From Jejuia rubra (lineage in GTDB: Bacteria; Bacteroidota; Bacteroidia; Flavobacteriales; Flavobacteriaceae): a stretch of DNA of 64,000 nt. The DNA lies in NCBI RefSeq assembly GCF_042684665.1, contig NZ_JBHULY010000026.1:1-64000 (forward strand), written 5' to 3'. The notes under the pieces are model-generated. The model was not told the DNA's origin. It ran no database searches and worked only from the letters and a program-made list of their open reading frames with translations. The position numbers and the translations under genes were made by a program. Within the stretch, counting starts at the first letter, position 1, and every line of letters starts with the position of its first letter. This document shows positions 8,235 through 17,371 of this stretch, piece by piece.

Positions 8235-8893
8235 GTTTTTAAAGTTTGGTGATAAAAGATTGATATTTCGTAAACTGCCGATAGTGTTAAGTGGAGTATA
8301 AAAACATACCACACCGTCTGAGTTTCATAAGCAAGTAGACATAACACAATACCAAATGGAATGGTTCCAATTATTTCCTTTTTCGAATCAAATAAGTGGA
8401 TAATTAAATATGCCAAAGTGCAACAAGCTATGGCAAAGGCCAGATCAAATGTTTCCAATAAAGCAAACAGTAATACGCCCCTAAAGAAAAACTCATAGCA
8501 GAACAGAAACGTAAAGCGTATAGAAAAGTAAGCCCATGCCTCAGATTTATTATGATAACTTTCACTTTCGCTAAAATGGTTGGTGCGATTGGCCGAAGTC
8601 CACGATATCCACGCACATAAACCTAATACGGCTATAAAAGGCAATAAAATTTGCAATCGGGGAATCTCAATAGTGGTGATTAGATAACGAAGGTCAGGCA
8701 TCAGCATGTAAAATAGTACTCCGAACAAAACAATGCCAAGGCTGTGCTTTAGGTTTAAGAGCCTGATACCGTTTCTAACCACCAAGGCATTTTCTAGATT
8801 AACTATCTCCAGTCTTTTATAAACCCAACTTAACAAAAAGTACGTAAGGAAGGCCACACTTATAAATACCCATATATTTTGTACACTGATCAT
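8231..8893 (-). CDS. CPBP-type (CAAX protease-like) membrane protein
   Basis: A 220-residue polytopic membrane protein with about six to seven hydrophobic segments. Three motifs match the CPBP/Rce1-like family: YEFFFRGVLL (motif 1, usually EExxxR), a central HLFDSKKE and a late HLTLSAVYE. The first Glu of motif 1, which activates water in Rce1, is Tyr here; this variant occurs in other CPBP proteins as I recall, but proteolytic activity is uncertain. The gene overlaps both neighbours by four bases, so it is part of one coupled operon. Confidence 0.72.
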   Translation of the reverse strand: MISVQNIWVFISVAFLTYFLLSWVYKRLEIVNLENALVVRNGIRLLNLKHSLGIVLFGVLFYMLMPDLRYLITTIEIPRLQILLPFIAVLGLCAWISWTSANRTNHFSESESYHNKSEAWAYFSIRFTFLFCYEFFFRGVLLFALLETFDLAFAIACCTLAYLIIHLFDSKKEIIGTIPFGIVLCLLAYETQTVWYVFILHLTLSAVYEISIFYHQTLKT

Positions 8894-9579
8894 GATTTCG
8901 CAGGAATTAGTGTTACACTAAACATGGAGCTATTTGCCTCAACTTTCACACACTTTCCATTTTCATAATAAAAGATGTTATACTTACCATCCAAAAAATC
9001 AACTTTATACACCCCTTCGGCTAGAGCCTCAACCTTTGCCATCCGTTTGATATAATCACAGTAAACCGATTTTATCGTCTTAGGTTCTTTGAAATAAAGC
9101 ATCACAAGGTTGTCCTGAATGGCTTTAAGGCTTAATTTTTTGGTTGTTTCCGAATTCTCCAGATGGTAATTTTGGTTTTTATATACAACATCATGATCTG
9201 CCTTCACCTTGTTGTTTACCTTTCTGAAAACTGAAGAATGGATGAGAATACCGTTTTTATAAATCGAAGTTTCTTCTCCCTTTATACTGAAGTGTAGAAT
9301 GAATTTAACATTAATGTCACTTTCTAAAGAGTAAATTGTGGAGCCGTTTCCCACATCACAGCTTACATTTATGGTTCCAATAACGGTATGATTTCTAACC
9401 ACGTTGTAACTAATTTTCTTGATAGGTTTTTTATCATTGGCATGGGACACCGTAACAACGAATAACATAGATAGCATTCCCAGTTTTACAGCAAGCCTTT
9501 TTATAAAAGTTAGCTTTTTAGTGAAGCGAGATCCGCTTTTTATTTTCTTTAAGAGGTAAAGGATTAACATCGGTATCAT
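8890..9579 (-). CDS. Secreted DUF6134-like protein
   Basis: A 229-residue protein with a hydrophobic signal at about residues 31-48 (GMLSMLFVVTVSHA) after a long basic N-terminus, so the true start may be the internal ATG that gives MLSMLF, or another nearby. The mature part is beta-rich (NHTVIGTINVSC, YKNGILIHSS, DHDVVYKNQNYHL) and resembles the periplasmic DUF6134 group as I remember it. It overlaps the CPBP gene by four bases and lies 124 bases after the AraC gene. Function unknown. Confidence 0.68.
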   Translation of the reverse strand: MIPMLILYLLKKIKSGSRFTKKLTFIKRLAVKLGMLSMLFVVTVSHANDKKPIKKISYNVVRNHTVIGTINVSCDVGNGSTIYSLESDINVKFILHFSIKGEETSIYKNGILIHSSVFRKVNNKVKADHDVVYKNQNYHLENSETTKKLSLKAIQDNLVMLYFKEPKTIKSVYCDYIKRMAKVEALAEGVYKVDFLDGKYNIFYYENGKCVKVEANSSMFSVTLIPAKS

Positions 9580-9703
9580 GACTCAAAATTTTTAGGATTA
9601 ATTTGTTAATCGTAAAAGTATTGGCGTAATGAAAAACCAATGTCCAGTATGGTCTAGGAAGCAATAATTAGGATGTCCAACGATTATTTCGGACTAAAAA
9701 AGA

Positions 9704-10840
9704 CTAAAATTTGTCCCTAAATGTAGAAGGCGTTTCTGAAGTAAACTTTTTAAAAGCAGAATAAAAGGTAGATTTTGAGTTAAATCCACATTCCAGGCCG
9801 ACGGCTACTATGGTATACTCACTAAATTCATCATTTGACAGGAACTGCTTAGCCTGTTCTACTCTCAATGAATTGATAAAATCGGAGAAATTATAGTCGC
9901 TATAGGAGTTTACAAGTTTGGAGAAGTAACTTTTGCTCATCCCGAGTTCCGTTGCCAATGTTTCCATACTTAACAAAGGGTCGAGATATAATTTATTCTC
10001 AATTATATGATCTCTGACAGTTTCAAAATCGGTTTTGTGCTTTTCATTAAAAAAATCATCGTCGTCTGCATTTTGTTCCGCAACATTTGGCGGTGCCAAA
10101 GCAACAGCATTGGCGCCAATAGAACTTCTCAATACAATCCGGTCACGCAATACATTGTACTTGTAAAAACCCTGATACCCCATCCAATACAAAAGTATGG
10201 ACATGCCCAACCTTAAAAACAAATAGGTATCTTCATTTCCAGTTAAAGTCCTGATGGTTAATGCTACGGCCCAAAAAATAATCATAAATAAGCCTAGGCG
10301 GATAAACCACTTTATCCAATTTAAGTCATCATAGGACAATACATAGGAAATCAATTGATTCCTTCTAAAAATCAATAAACATGTATTTACAAATAGGAAA
10401 ACAGTATAAAAGAGGTTAAAAATATCTTCAATTGTATTGTAATGAAGAATTATGGAGATATCTCTATCCGGAACTTCATAATAGACATATGAAATGACGC
10501 AAAGGTGAAGCACTATCTCAACTATAAAGATTGTAATAGAAATTTTCAAATAATCGTTGACCTTGTCCTGTACCTTCAAAAAATGGGTGGTAAAGGCATA
10601 AAACATTGGCATTATCAGAAAATACCAAGGCACAAGAAAATTTTTTATCAGAAACAAATCCGATATGAAATCATTATCTATGAGCCAACGTTGAAGGTTA
10701 TTGAGGGAGATAAAAAGAACGGTTAAGTTAAGAAAAACGATAACCCTATCGCATTTTTTCTTAACAAACATGGTTACAAGGTTGAAAGCGAAACCTTGAA
10801 CAACACCGGCTATTAGCAAAAAATCAATAATAGAAACCAA
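9704..10840 (-). CDS. Membrane-anchored AraC-family regulator
   Basis: A 378-residue protein. The first ~230 residues hold about seven hydrophobic helices, a layout common in flavobacterial AraC regulators. The last ~105 residues are the two-helix-turn-helix AraC domain (SMETLATELGMSKSYFSKLV, then IVAVGLECGFNSKSTFYSAF). It would bind DNA while tethered to the inner membrane. It lies directly upstream, on the same strand, of the four-gene coupled set 9579-6475, so regulation of that set is the simplest inference. The signal is unknown. Confidence 0.88.
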   Translation of the reverse strand: MVSIIDFLLIAGVVQGFAFNLVTMFVKKKCDRVIVFLNLTVLFISLNNLQRWLIDNDFISDLFLIKNFLVPWYFLIMPMFYAFTTHFLKVQDKVNDYLKISITIFIVEIVLHLCVISYVYYEVPDRDISIILHYNTIEDIFNLFYTVFLFVNTCLLIFRRNQLISYVLSYDDLNWIKWFIRLGLFMIIFWAVALTIRTLTGNEDTYLFLRLGMSILLYWMGYQGFYKYNVLRDRIVLRSSIGANAVALAPPNVAEQNADDDDFFNEKHKTDFETVRDHIIENKLYLDPLLSMETLATELGMSKSYFSKLVNSYSDYNFSDFINSLRVEQAKQFLSNDEFSEYTIVAVGLECGFNSKSTFYSAFKKFTSETPSTFRDKF

Positions 10841-11369
10841 GTTCCGTCAGTATAATTTTACTAAAGATACTAATTTCAGCTATTTATATTAATTTCCGAT
10901 TTGGATTTTTTACGGAGTAAAACATAATATATATAGCTATCTAATAACTGGTTGAGTACCGATAACCATTTTTTCGGTTTTTTATTCTCTTTTTTCATAA
11001 TAAAGGATTTATAAAAATTGATGCCATTTATTTAATTGTATAAATCAATATTTATTGATGCCCAGTTAAAACTCGCGTTGGTCAAATCCTCTTTTTCAAT
11101 ATACTTGAATAAAATCCAATCCAAATTGGTTCAAAAGAACGACTAAAGATTGCCACACAATGTTCGTCTCAGATTTTGAGATCGCAACTTGCATCATATG
11201 AACGCGGCATTACGCACAATTAATTAGTAAAGGGAAGATATGCCTAAATTATAATAGCTATTATTTTTGGCCTTTCACTATTTCGTCAAAACCTAGGATT
11301 ATCTGTGCATTGACGCCACTCAAGCAACTCTCGTATCGGTTTAAAAACTAGACTAAGTTTTCATTATTT
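10841..11369. other. Long intergenic region
   Basis: A 529-base AT-rich gap upstream of the AraC gene and beyond the 3' end of the barrel-like gene. Apart from a possible 40-codon minus-strand frame (10876-10998) I see no gene, tRNA or clear hairpin terminator. The part near 10841 should contain the AraC promoter. Confidence 0.5.
10876..10998 (-). CDS. Possible 40-residue basic protein
   Basis: ATG at 10998 opens a 40-codon frame ending at TGA 10876-10878. The product begins MKKENKKPKKWLSVLNQLLD and continues SYIYYVLLRKKSK, a lysine-rich, amphipathic peptide that could sit on a membrane. It looks more protein-like than chance but has no strong ribosome-binding site and no recognised family. 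Confidence 0.3.
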   Translation of the reverse strand: MKKENKKPKKWLSVLNQLLDSYIYYVLLRKKSKSEININS

Positions 11370-11906
11370 CTAATTGAATTGTAACAAAAGCCCGCCAGAG
11401 TATATAGTATTAAATGAACCTAAATTATATTGCATCTTAAGACCTATCGAAAATTTCCTCCCTGTCTGAAATCTTATCTTTGCGACTAAAGGCAATACCA
11501 GCTCGTTAAATTTAGAATCATAATTATTTAATTGCTCGTCCACTTTATAGATTAGCAACCCACCACCAGCATGTGTCTCAATAAACAACCACTTTTTTAT
11601 TTCAAACTCTCTTCCGTACAGTAAATTAATTTGGCTAAAGCTATCTCCCCCATCGCCCCAAATCACAAATTCTTGTCCTAATGAAACCAAAAAACTAAAC
11701 ACATTATTATTGAGGGAAACGCTTAAATCAGCACTTAGGGCAATACCACCGTCATTTTCGAACAAATCTTTACCTTCCTGTATTCCGTAAATTTCTAAGG
11801 GAACAATAGACCATGATTTAAATTTGAGTTTGGAACTTTCATCATTCTGGGAAAACAAAAAACCAGATATTAAAAAGAAAATTATTATCAGATATGAACT
11901 TTTCAT
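11370..11906 (-). CDS. Outer-membrane beta-barrel-like protein
   Basis: A 178-residue protein with signal MKSSYLIIIFFLISGFLFSQ; I chose this ATG over one eight codons upstream because it begins the signal peptide. The mature part alternates polar and hydrophobic residues in strand-sized blocks (FSIGLKMQYNLGSF, then YSGGLLLQFN at the C-terminus), typical of a small Bacteroidetes outer-membrane barrel. It follows the NTF2/SnoaL-like lipoprotein gene on the same strand. Function unknown. Confidence 0.7.
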   Translation of the reverse strand: MKSSYLIIIFFLISGFLFSQNDESSKLKFKSWSIVPLEIYGIQEGKDLFENDGGIALSADLSVSLNNNVFSFLVSLGQEFVIWGDGGDSFSQINLLYGREFEIKKWLFIETHAGGGLLIYKVDEQLNNYDSKFNELVLPLVAKIRFQTGRKFSIGLKMQYNLGSFNTIYSGGLLLQFN

Positions 11907-11941
11907 TGAAATATAATTAGGCCTTTTCATAATATGATCTT

Positions 11942-12478
11942 CTATGCACTCTCCTTTTTTAAAGGCGAATGATGCTCATGTACTATTTTCCATCCCGTAT
12001 CAGTTTTAAGAAATAGTAATGTGATTTGGTCATTAACAACAACCAGGTCCTTCCCAAACTTTAAATGAAAATCTGAATGAAAAGTAACATTTGCGACCTC
12101 TCCATAAACTGCAACCTTTAAATCTTTTGCATCAAACTTTACAACTTCAGTAACGGAGCCAAATACTTCTCTTTCAAATTTTTCATTCTCCATACTGCCC
12201 ACTCGTGGCTCTCCACCATTAAATTCCGTGAACTTTGGACTATAAGCATGGAAGGCAATCAATTTGTTCATATCGCCATCGAAAACACTTTGAACAATAG
12301 CCTCCATAGTTTTTAATACTTCTTCTTTTGCTTCAGGAAATTCATCGTTCAGTAAATCTACTTTTTCTTCTTTTGCTTCCTCTTTAACCACCTCTGCTAT
12401 TTCCTTTTGCTCTTGTTTACAAGCAAATAAGATTAACATACCAGCAATGGTTACAATCAATAATGTTTTAGTTTTCAT
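11942..12478 (-). CDS. NTF2/SnoaL-like lipoprotein
   Basis: A 178-residue protein with an SPII signal (MKTKTLLIVTIAGMLILFAC) followed by a Glu/Lys-rich linker (residues ~20-50) and an NTF2/SnoaL-like cone fold domain: the helix VLKTMEAIVQSVFDGDMNKL, then F-H-A-Y-S-P-K-F, and final strands (ITLLFLKTDTGWKIVHEHHS). Such domains bind small ligands or serve as periplasmic scaffolds. It lies between the barrel-like gene and the hybrid sensor gene, all on the minus strand. Confidence 0.75.
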   Translation of the reverse strand: MKTKTLLIVTIAGMLILFACKQEQKEIAEVVKEEAKEEKVDLLNDEFPEAKEEVLKTMEAIVQSVFDGDMNKLIAFHAYSPKFTEFNGGEPRVGSMENEKFEREVFGSVTEVVKFDAKDLKVAVYGEVANVTFHSDFHLKFGKDLVVVNDQITLLFLKTDTGWKIVHEHHSPLKKESA

Positions 12479-12651
12479 AATTATAAATTTTAAGTTTGGA
12501 TATTGTTTACTTTAACGCATAGGGGAGATTTTCAAATTTATAATCAGGACAGCAAAAGCCCTTTAACTATTTTTTCAAAGCATAGGAGTATTTCTGCAAT
12601 ACTTTAAAAAAACTAGTATTAATGGAGCATACGATTTAGCAATCGCTACTA

Positions 12652-15600
12652 TTAGCTAATATCACTTGGCGATTTACCGAACTCTTTTTTGAAGGCCCTG
12701 CTAAACCATGACGGGTCGTTAAACCCAACCTCATAGGCAATTTCAGAGATGGTTTTATCGGAGTTTTGAAGAAGCGCTTTCGCTTTGTTTAATCGAATAG
12801 AGCGTATAAAAACTGCTGTGGATCGATTGGTAGTAGCTTTAATCTTTCGGTATAACTGCGATTCGCTCAAATGCATTTTTTCGGCGAGTTTTGCCGAATC
12901 AAAATCCGAATCGTCCATATAAGAGTTTACCAATTCTATCACCTGTTTTATGAACACGGTTTGCGGCTCTTTGTCCTTCCGCTCAATAAAGGCTTTAAAA
13001 TCCTCCTGACTGAATTTTTCAATCATGGTTTTTCTAAGCTGGATCAATTGACCTATTCTTGCAAAGAGCTCTTTTTTATTAAATGGTTTTACCAAATAAG
13101 CATCGGCACCGTAGGTTAAGCCTTCTATTCGGTCTTTATCACTGGCTTTCGCGGTTAAAAGTATTATGGGAATATGATTAGTCACCAATTCGGTTTTAAG
13201 TGTAGTACAAACCTCAAAACCGTTCTTTTTGGGCATCATCACATCGCTGATAATGATATCCGGTATGTAAGTTTTTGCCATCTCGATGCCTTTTTCACCG
13301 TCTTCCGCCAATAGGACTTTATAATCGTTTTCAAGACAGGTTTTTAAATAATAAGCAACATCTTTATTGTCCTCTATAATCAAGGCAATTGCCGATTTTT
13401 CATCGATTGGGATGGGTATGTTCTGGTCATCCGTAAAAGTTGCATTTGCTAATCTCGCACCACTTTCAGCATGCACTTCAACTTTTTTAGTTGAAATATG
13501 AGCCTGGTTCGTTATGGGCAACGTCACAGTAAACTCGGCTCCTTTTCCTTCTTCACTTTTTACTTTAATTTGCCCATCCATCAATTTTACCAACTCCTTG
13601 GTCAACGCCAGTCCAATGCCCGTGCCTTTAAACTGGGGCGAGGCGTAATTTTTAACTTGATAAAACTTCTGGAAAACATTAGGAAGGTCGGCCTTCGGGA
13701 TTCCTATGCCGTCATCAATAATCTTAATCATTAGGGATTTGACTTCTGTTTTTAAATGACAAATGATTCTTCCATGTTCCTCCGTAAATTTTATGGCATT
13801 CACGATTAGGTTTTTGACGATAGTCCCCAGTTTTTCGGCGTCAACATCCATGTACAATTGGCTTATTTCGGAATAAAACACATAATCAATCTGCTTTTCC
13901 TTAGCCATGGACTCAAAGCTTTCAAAGATATATTGGATGTAGTTGACCACCTCTATTTGTACCAAATCCACATCTATTTCGGCACTTTCCAATTTGGTAA
14001 GATCCAGAATGTCGTTTACCATTTTTAGGAGATTGGAACTGTTTTCCTTAATTAAATGAAGTGATTTTGCCCTGCCCGATGATTTGGATTGGTTCTCTTC
14101 CAAAGTTTCTGCCATACCCTGAATAACGGTTATGGGCGTCCTAAATTCATGGGTTATATTGGTGTACAATGAATTTTTGAGTTGGTCTACCTCCTTTAAT
14201 TTCTTGGATTCGGCCAAAGCTAATTTTCGGGATAACTGAAAATGATAAAACCAATAGGCTAAAGCAATCAACAATCCAATATAGCTAAGAATGGCCAGGT
14301 TGCTGGACCACCAAGGCGGATATACTTTTATCTTCATTTTAAGTGGTGGTTGGCCCCAAACATTACCTCTGGAAAATCCGTTGACCTCCAAGTCATACGT
14401 TCCTCGTGGCAAATTCAAAAACTGAATGGTATTGTCGTTTATAAAATTCCATTCGTTACCAATAGGAGCTAACCTATAAGCATACTTAATATTTTTATCC
14501 AATCGGAAATCCAGAGCCGAAAATTTCAGATAAAATGGGAACTGATCATTTTGAATATTTATTTTTGCTGTGGTTTCAATGGAAGCTTCCAAAGCGCTCT
14601 GATGGTGAAACGGCTCAATTACCTCCTCCCTAATGCGCAACTGCGAAAAATAGAGCTGTTGTGGTAAATCCAATGTGCTAATAGCGTTGGGATCAAAATA
14701 AGTAAGTCCTTCCACCCCGCCCATATAAATTGTGCCCGCTTCATCACGATATCTGGCATGTGTATCGAATTCCCTACCCTGAATATTGTCGAATGTAGAA
14801 AAATGTGCAAACTTCTGGGTAATGGGTTCGAACTTTACCAATCCGTCATTAGTCCCAATCCATAGATTACCCTGCAAATCATTCTGGAGACTATAAATCA
14901 GCATATTGGGAAATTGATCTTGTTTTGACCACGAAGTGAAGCCTCCATCTCTATTAAAAAGGCTCAACCCTTTTCTGGTCCCCATCCAAACTTGATTGTT
15001 GTCATCCACTAAAATATCATTCACAGCATTATGTGCTATAGTGTTTTCAATGTGATCTTCTTTTTTGAAATTTTTGAATTGAACTGAATCGTAGTTGTTA
15101 CTCTTAAAAGTAATTCTTGAAACACCATTTTGAGTGCCTACCCAAATATTTCCATTTTTATCCAGTTCCAAGCAATTGGTTTCGTTGCTGGTTAATGTAT
15201 TGCCATTACCAACATCATGCTTATAACGCGCAATGTTATAGCTACCGTTTGGACGATACTCCATTCGAAAAATACCATGTTCGTGAGTAGCGCCCCATAA
15301 TACATTGTTGTCATCCAAAACCAAATCTTTTAAAAAGTTGGCATTGATAGAATTGGTATTATTCGGATTATGATAAAAGTTTTTAAACTTAAGATGCTCC
15401 GGATCAAAATTATTCATGTCCAGCAAACTAAGTCCCCTGGTCGTGGCAAACCACATACGGTTATTAATATTATCGGAAACAATGGCCCTTACCACCGAGC
15501 CCGCAATGGAATTTGATTCGTTCTGATTATCGACATAATAATATACACCATCATTGGTAATGAGATTTAGCCCTCCGTCCGAAGTACCGACCCAAAGTCC

Positions 15601-16665
15601 ATTTTTATCCTTGTAAACCGAAAAAATCACGTTGTCATTGAGCAACCTTTGCCCCTTTTTATTCTTTGAGATATTCTGGAATACGGAAGGTTTAAATTCA
15701 ATGCAGTTCAATTCGTTGGCCGTGCCCACAAACAATTGAGTTGTGGAAACTCTCAGCAAAGCCTGGACAGTATTATTGCTTAAGCCTAGCCCGGCTTCCT
15801 CTTCATATTCTATCTTATCCTTTACTTTTAGATCGATGAAGTCATAAAGATACAGGCCTCTGCCCGTGGCTACCCAAACATGACGGTCGTCTTCTTTAAG
15901 AAAATCCAAAACATGCATAGTTTTAAACGCTCCACTGTTTTCAAGTTCTATGGATTTTACATTACCAGTTTCAAATTCATAGGCAAAAAACCCTTCATAA
16001 CCGCCAACCAGCAAATTATCTTTTGTTCTGAAAAAACTCTGAACATTTCCAGAAATTTTAACTTGTACCATTGGGCGCTCAAAATCTTCATAGAAACCTT
16101 GAATAGTCCCGTCTAGTTGGCCAACCCACAACATATTGGCATTATCCTTAAAAATACCTGTAATGGCGGAGCCACTCCTATAGTTTACAGGTGGAGCTTC
16201 TAAATCTTCCCAATAGAACAATCCATGATTTAGGGTAGCCACCCAAATGCCATTTTGGTGGCCTTTGGCCAATCCGCTAACGGTAACTTGTTTGTCAGTA
16301 ATGCCAAATTTGATGCTTCGAAAAGTGTTTTGACGGGGATCGTACAAATTAAGGCCTTTGTCCCTTGTACCTACCAAAAGCTTCCCGTCTCTATAGGTTT
16401 CAATTTTAGTAATATAATTTCCCGAAATTGATAGCGAATCATTGGAATCGTGTAGAAATGTTTTAAATATATTCCCATCATATCTATTCAATCCATCTGC
16501 TGTGCCAATCCAAACGAACCCCTTATCGTCCATCACCATGTCATTCACTGACACTTGGGACATACCGTCCTCCATGGATAAATATTCAATTCTAGGTACC
16601 GCCTTTTGGGCAAGTACGGTGCAAACATTAAAAATGATGCAAATAGAACATAGAAATTTATTCAT
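12652..16665 (-). CDS. Hybrid two-component sensor/AraC regulator (HTCS)
   Basis: A 1337-residue one-protein phosphorelay. After a signal peptide (to ~residue 19) come two-component propeller repeats (GFVWIGTADGLNRYDG and many similar) and a Y_Y_Y domain (~700-770), together a periplasmic sensor. A membrane helix follows at ~780-800, then HisKA with phospho-His in THEFRTP (~838), an ATPase domain (NAIKFTEE, DDGIGIP), a receiver with Asp in IIISDVMMP (~1139), and an AraC helix-turn-helix at the C-terminus (AKLAEKMHLSESQLYRKI, EVGFNDPSWFSRAF). HTCS proteins usually sense oligosaccharides and control a linked susC/susD locus, but none lies beside this one. Length and domain order are normal for the family. 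Confidence 0.95.
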   Translation of the reverse strand: MNKFLCSICIIFNVCTVLAQKAVPRIEYLSMEDGMSQVSVNDMVMDDKGFVWIGTADGLNRYDGNIFKTFLHDSNDSLSISGNYITKIETYRDGKLLVGTRDKGLNLYDPRQNTFRSIKFGITDKQVTVSGLAKGHQNGIWVATLNHGLFYWEDLEAPPVNYRSGSAITGIFKDNANMLWVGQLDGTIQGFYEDFERPMVQVKISGNVQSFFRTKDNLLVGGYEGFFAYEFETGNVKSIELENSGAFKTMHVLDFLKEDDRHVWVATGRGLYLYDFIDLKVKDKIEYEEEAGLGLSNNTVQALLRVSTTQLFVGTANELNCIEFKPSVFQNISKNKKGQRLLNDNVIFSVYKDKNGLWVGTSDGGLNLITNDGVYYYVDNQNESNSIAGSVVRAIVSDNINNRMWFATTRGLSLLDMNNFDPEHLKFKNFYHNPNNTNSINANFLKDLVLDDNNVLWGATHEHGIFRMEYRPNGSYNIARYKHDVGNGNTLTSNETNCLELDKNGNIWVGTQNGVSRITFKSNNYDSVQFKNFKKEDHIENTIAHNAVNDILVDDNNQVWMGTRKGLSLFNRDGGFTSWSKQDQFPNMLIYSLQNDLQGNLWIGTNDGLVKFEPITQKFAHFSTFDNIQGREFDTHARYRDEAGTIYMGGVEGLTYFDPNAISTLDLPQQLYFSQLRIREEVIEPFHHQSALEASIETTAKINIQNDQFPFYLKFSALDFRLDKNIKYAYRLAPIGNEWNFINDNTIQFLNLPRGTYDLEVNGFSRGNVWGQPPLKMKIKVYPPWWSSNLAILSYIGLLIALAYWFYHFQLSRKLALAESKKLKEVDQLKNSLYTNITHEFRTPITVIQGMAETLEENQSKSSGRAKSLHLIKENSSNLLKMVNDILDLTKLESAEIDVDLVQIEVVNYIQYIFESFESMAKEKQIDYVFYSEISQLYMDVDAEKLGTIVKNLIVNAIKFTEEHGRIICHLKTEVKSLMIKIIDDGIGIPKADLPNVFQKFYQVKNYASPQFKGTGIGLALTKELVKLMDGQIKVKSEEGKGAEFTVTLPITNQAHISTKKVEVHAESGARLANATFTDDQNIPIPIDEKSAIALIIEDNKDVAYYLKTCLENDYKVLLAEDGEKGIEMAKTYIPDIIISDVMMPKKNGFEVCTTLKTELVTNHIPIILLTAKASDKDRIEGLTYGADAYLVKPFNKKELFARIGQLIQLRKTMIEKFSQEDFKAFIERKDKEPQTVFIKQVIELVNSYMDDSDFDSAKLAEKMHLSESQLYRKIKATTNRSTAVFIRSIRLNKAKALLQNSDKTISEIAYEVGFNDPSWFSRAFKKEFGKSPSDIS

Positions 16666-16839
16666 TTGTACTTTAAATGGTTGGTTTATAACGAAATATT
16701 CCTAAATATAGAAATTATATTCTTACAAAATAGCCTCTGACCTGAATTTATGGAAACCAAACTGTTAAACCCTGTTAAAAACTTGACTTTTTCACTTTAT
16801 AACCTATATTATAAGTTAATCTTTAAATGAAAAGGGCAA

Positions 16840-17214
16840 ATGATTTACACAGAAAAAGACAAGTATTCGGATGTTTTGGAGGAATCCATCACTTATTTGG
16901 AAAACCGCGGTTTTGAAAACATTAAGGCCGATATCGAGGGTTACGAAACCCCAAAATCCTATGTAAAAAAAGGAAGCGATATTGCCGTTACCCCTGACAT
17001 CGTGGCGACAAAAGAGGGACGAAAACATATTTTTGACATAAGTTTAAAATCGGAAAAACCCAAACTCCTCAAATCAAAATGGTTGTTTCTACAAACCCTG
17101 AGCAACCTCAAATCCCATAGGTTTAAACTGATTACCAAAAGGGGACACATTCAATTCTCAAAGGATATGTTAGAGGATATCAACCTTACCAATACCAAAC
17201 TTATCAGAATATAG
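16840..17214 (+). CDS. Conserved-looking hypothetical protein upstream of rpoD
   Basis: A 124-residue soluble alpha/beta protein. A central stretch, TPDIVA followed by KHIFDISLKSEKP, is weakly reminiscent of PD-(D/E)xK nuclease folds, but the acidic residue before the last Lys is not in the expected place, so I do not assign nuclease function. It is divergent from the sensor gene and lies 157 bases before rpoD. Confidence 0.7.
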   Translation: MIYTEKDKYSDVLEESITYLENRGFENIKADIEGYETPKSYVKKGSDIAVTPDIVATKEGRKHIFDISLKSEKPKLLKSKWLFLQTLSNLKSHRFKLITKRGHIQFSKDMLEDINLTNTKLIRI

Positions 17215-17358
17215 TCGTATCTTTAAGGTCTTGTGACTTTTTTGCGGGATTTGCGTCCAATAAAAAGACAACATAAAATTAATGTGGAACATTTTGTAAC
17301 ATTTTTTGTTATTTGTACGTATAACTAAAGAGAACCCAAGATTCACAATTAATTTTAC

Positions 17359-17364
17359 AGGAGA
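17359..17364 (+). promoter_or_regulatory. Strong Shine-Dalgarno before rpoD
   Basis: AGGAGA lies with optimal spacing before the rpoD ATG at 17372. Most genes in this window lack such a site, as is normal for Bacteroidetes, whose ribosomes occlude the anti-SD. A strong SD therefore stands out and may signal special translational control. Confidence 0.55.
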
Positions 17365-17371
17365 TTTTTAG

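Noticed and set aside
16840..17214. PD-(D/E)xK nuclease
   Set aside because: Only a loose TPDI...FDISLK resemblance; the acidic residue pattern does not fit, so no nuclease call.
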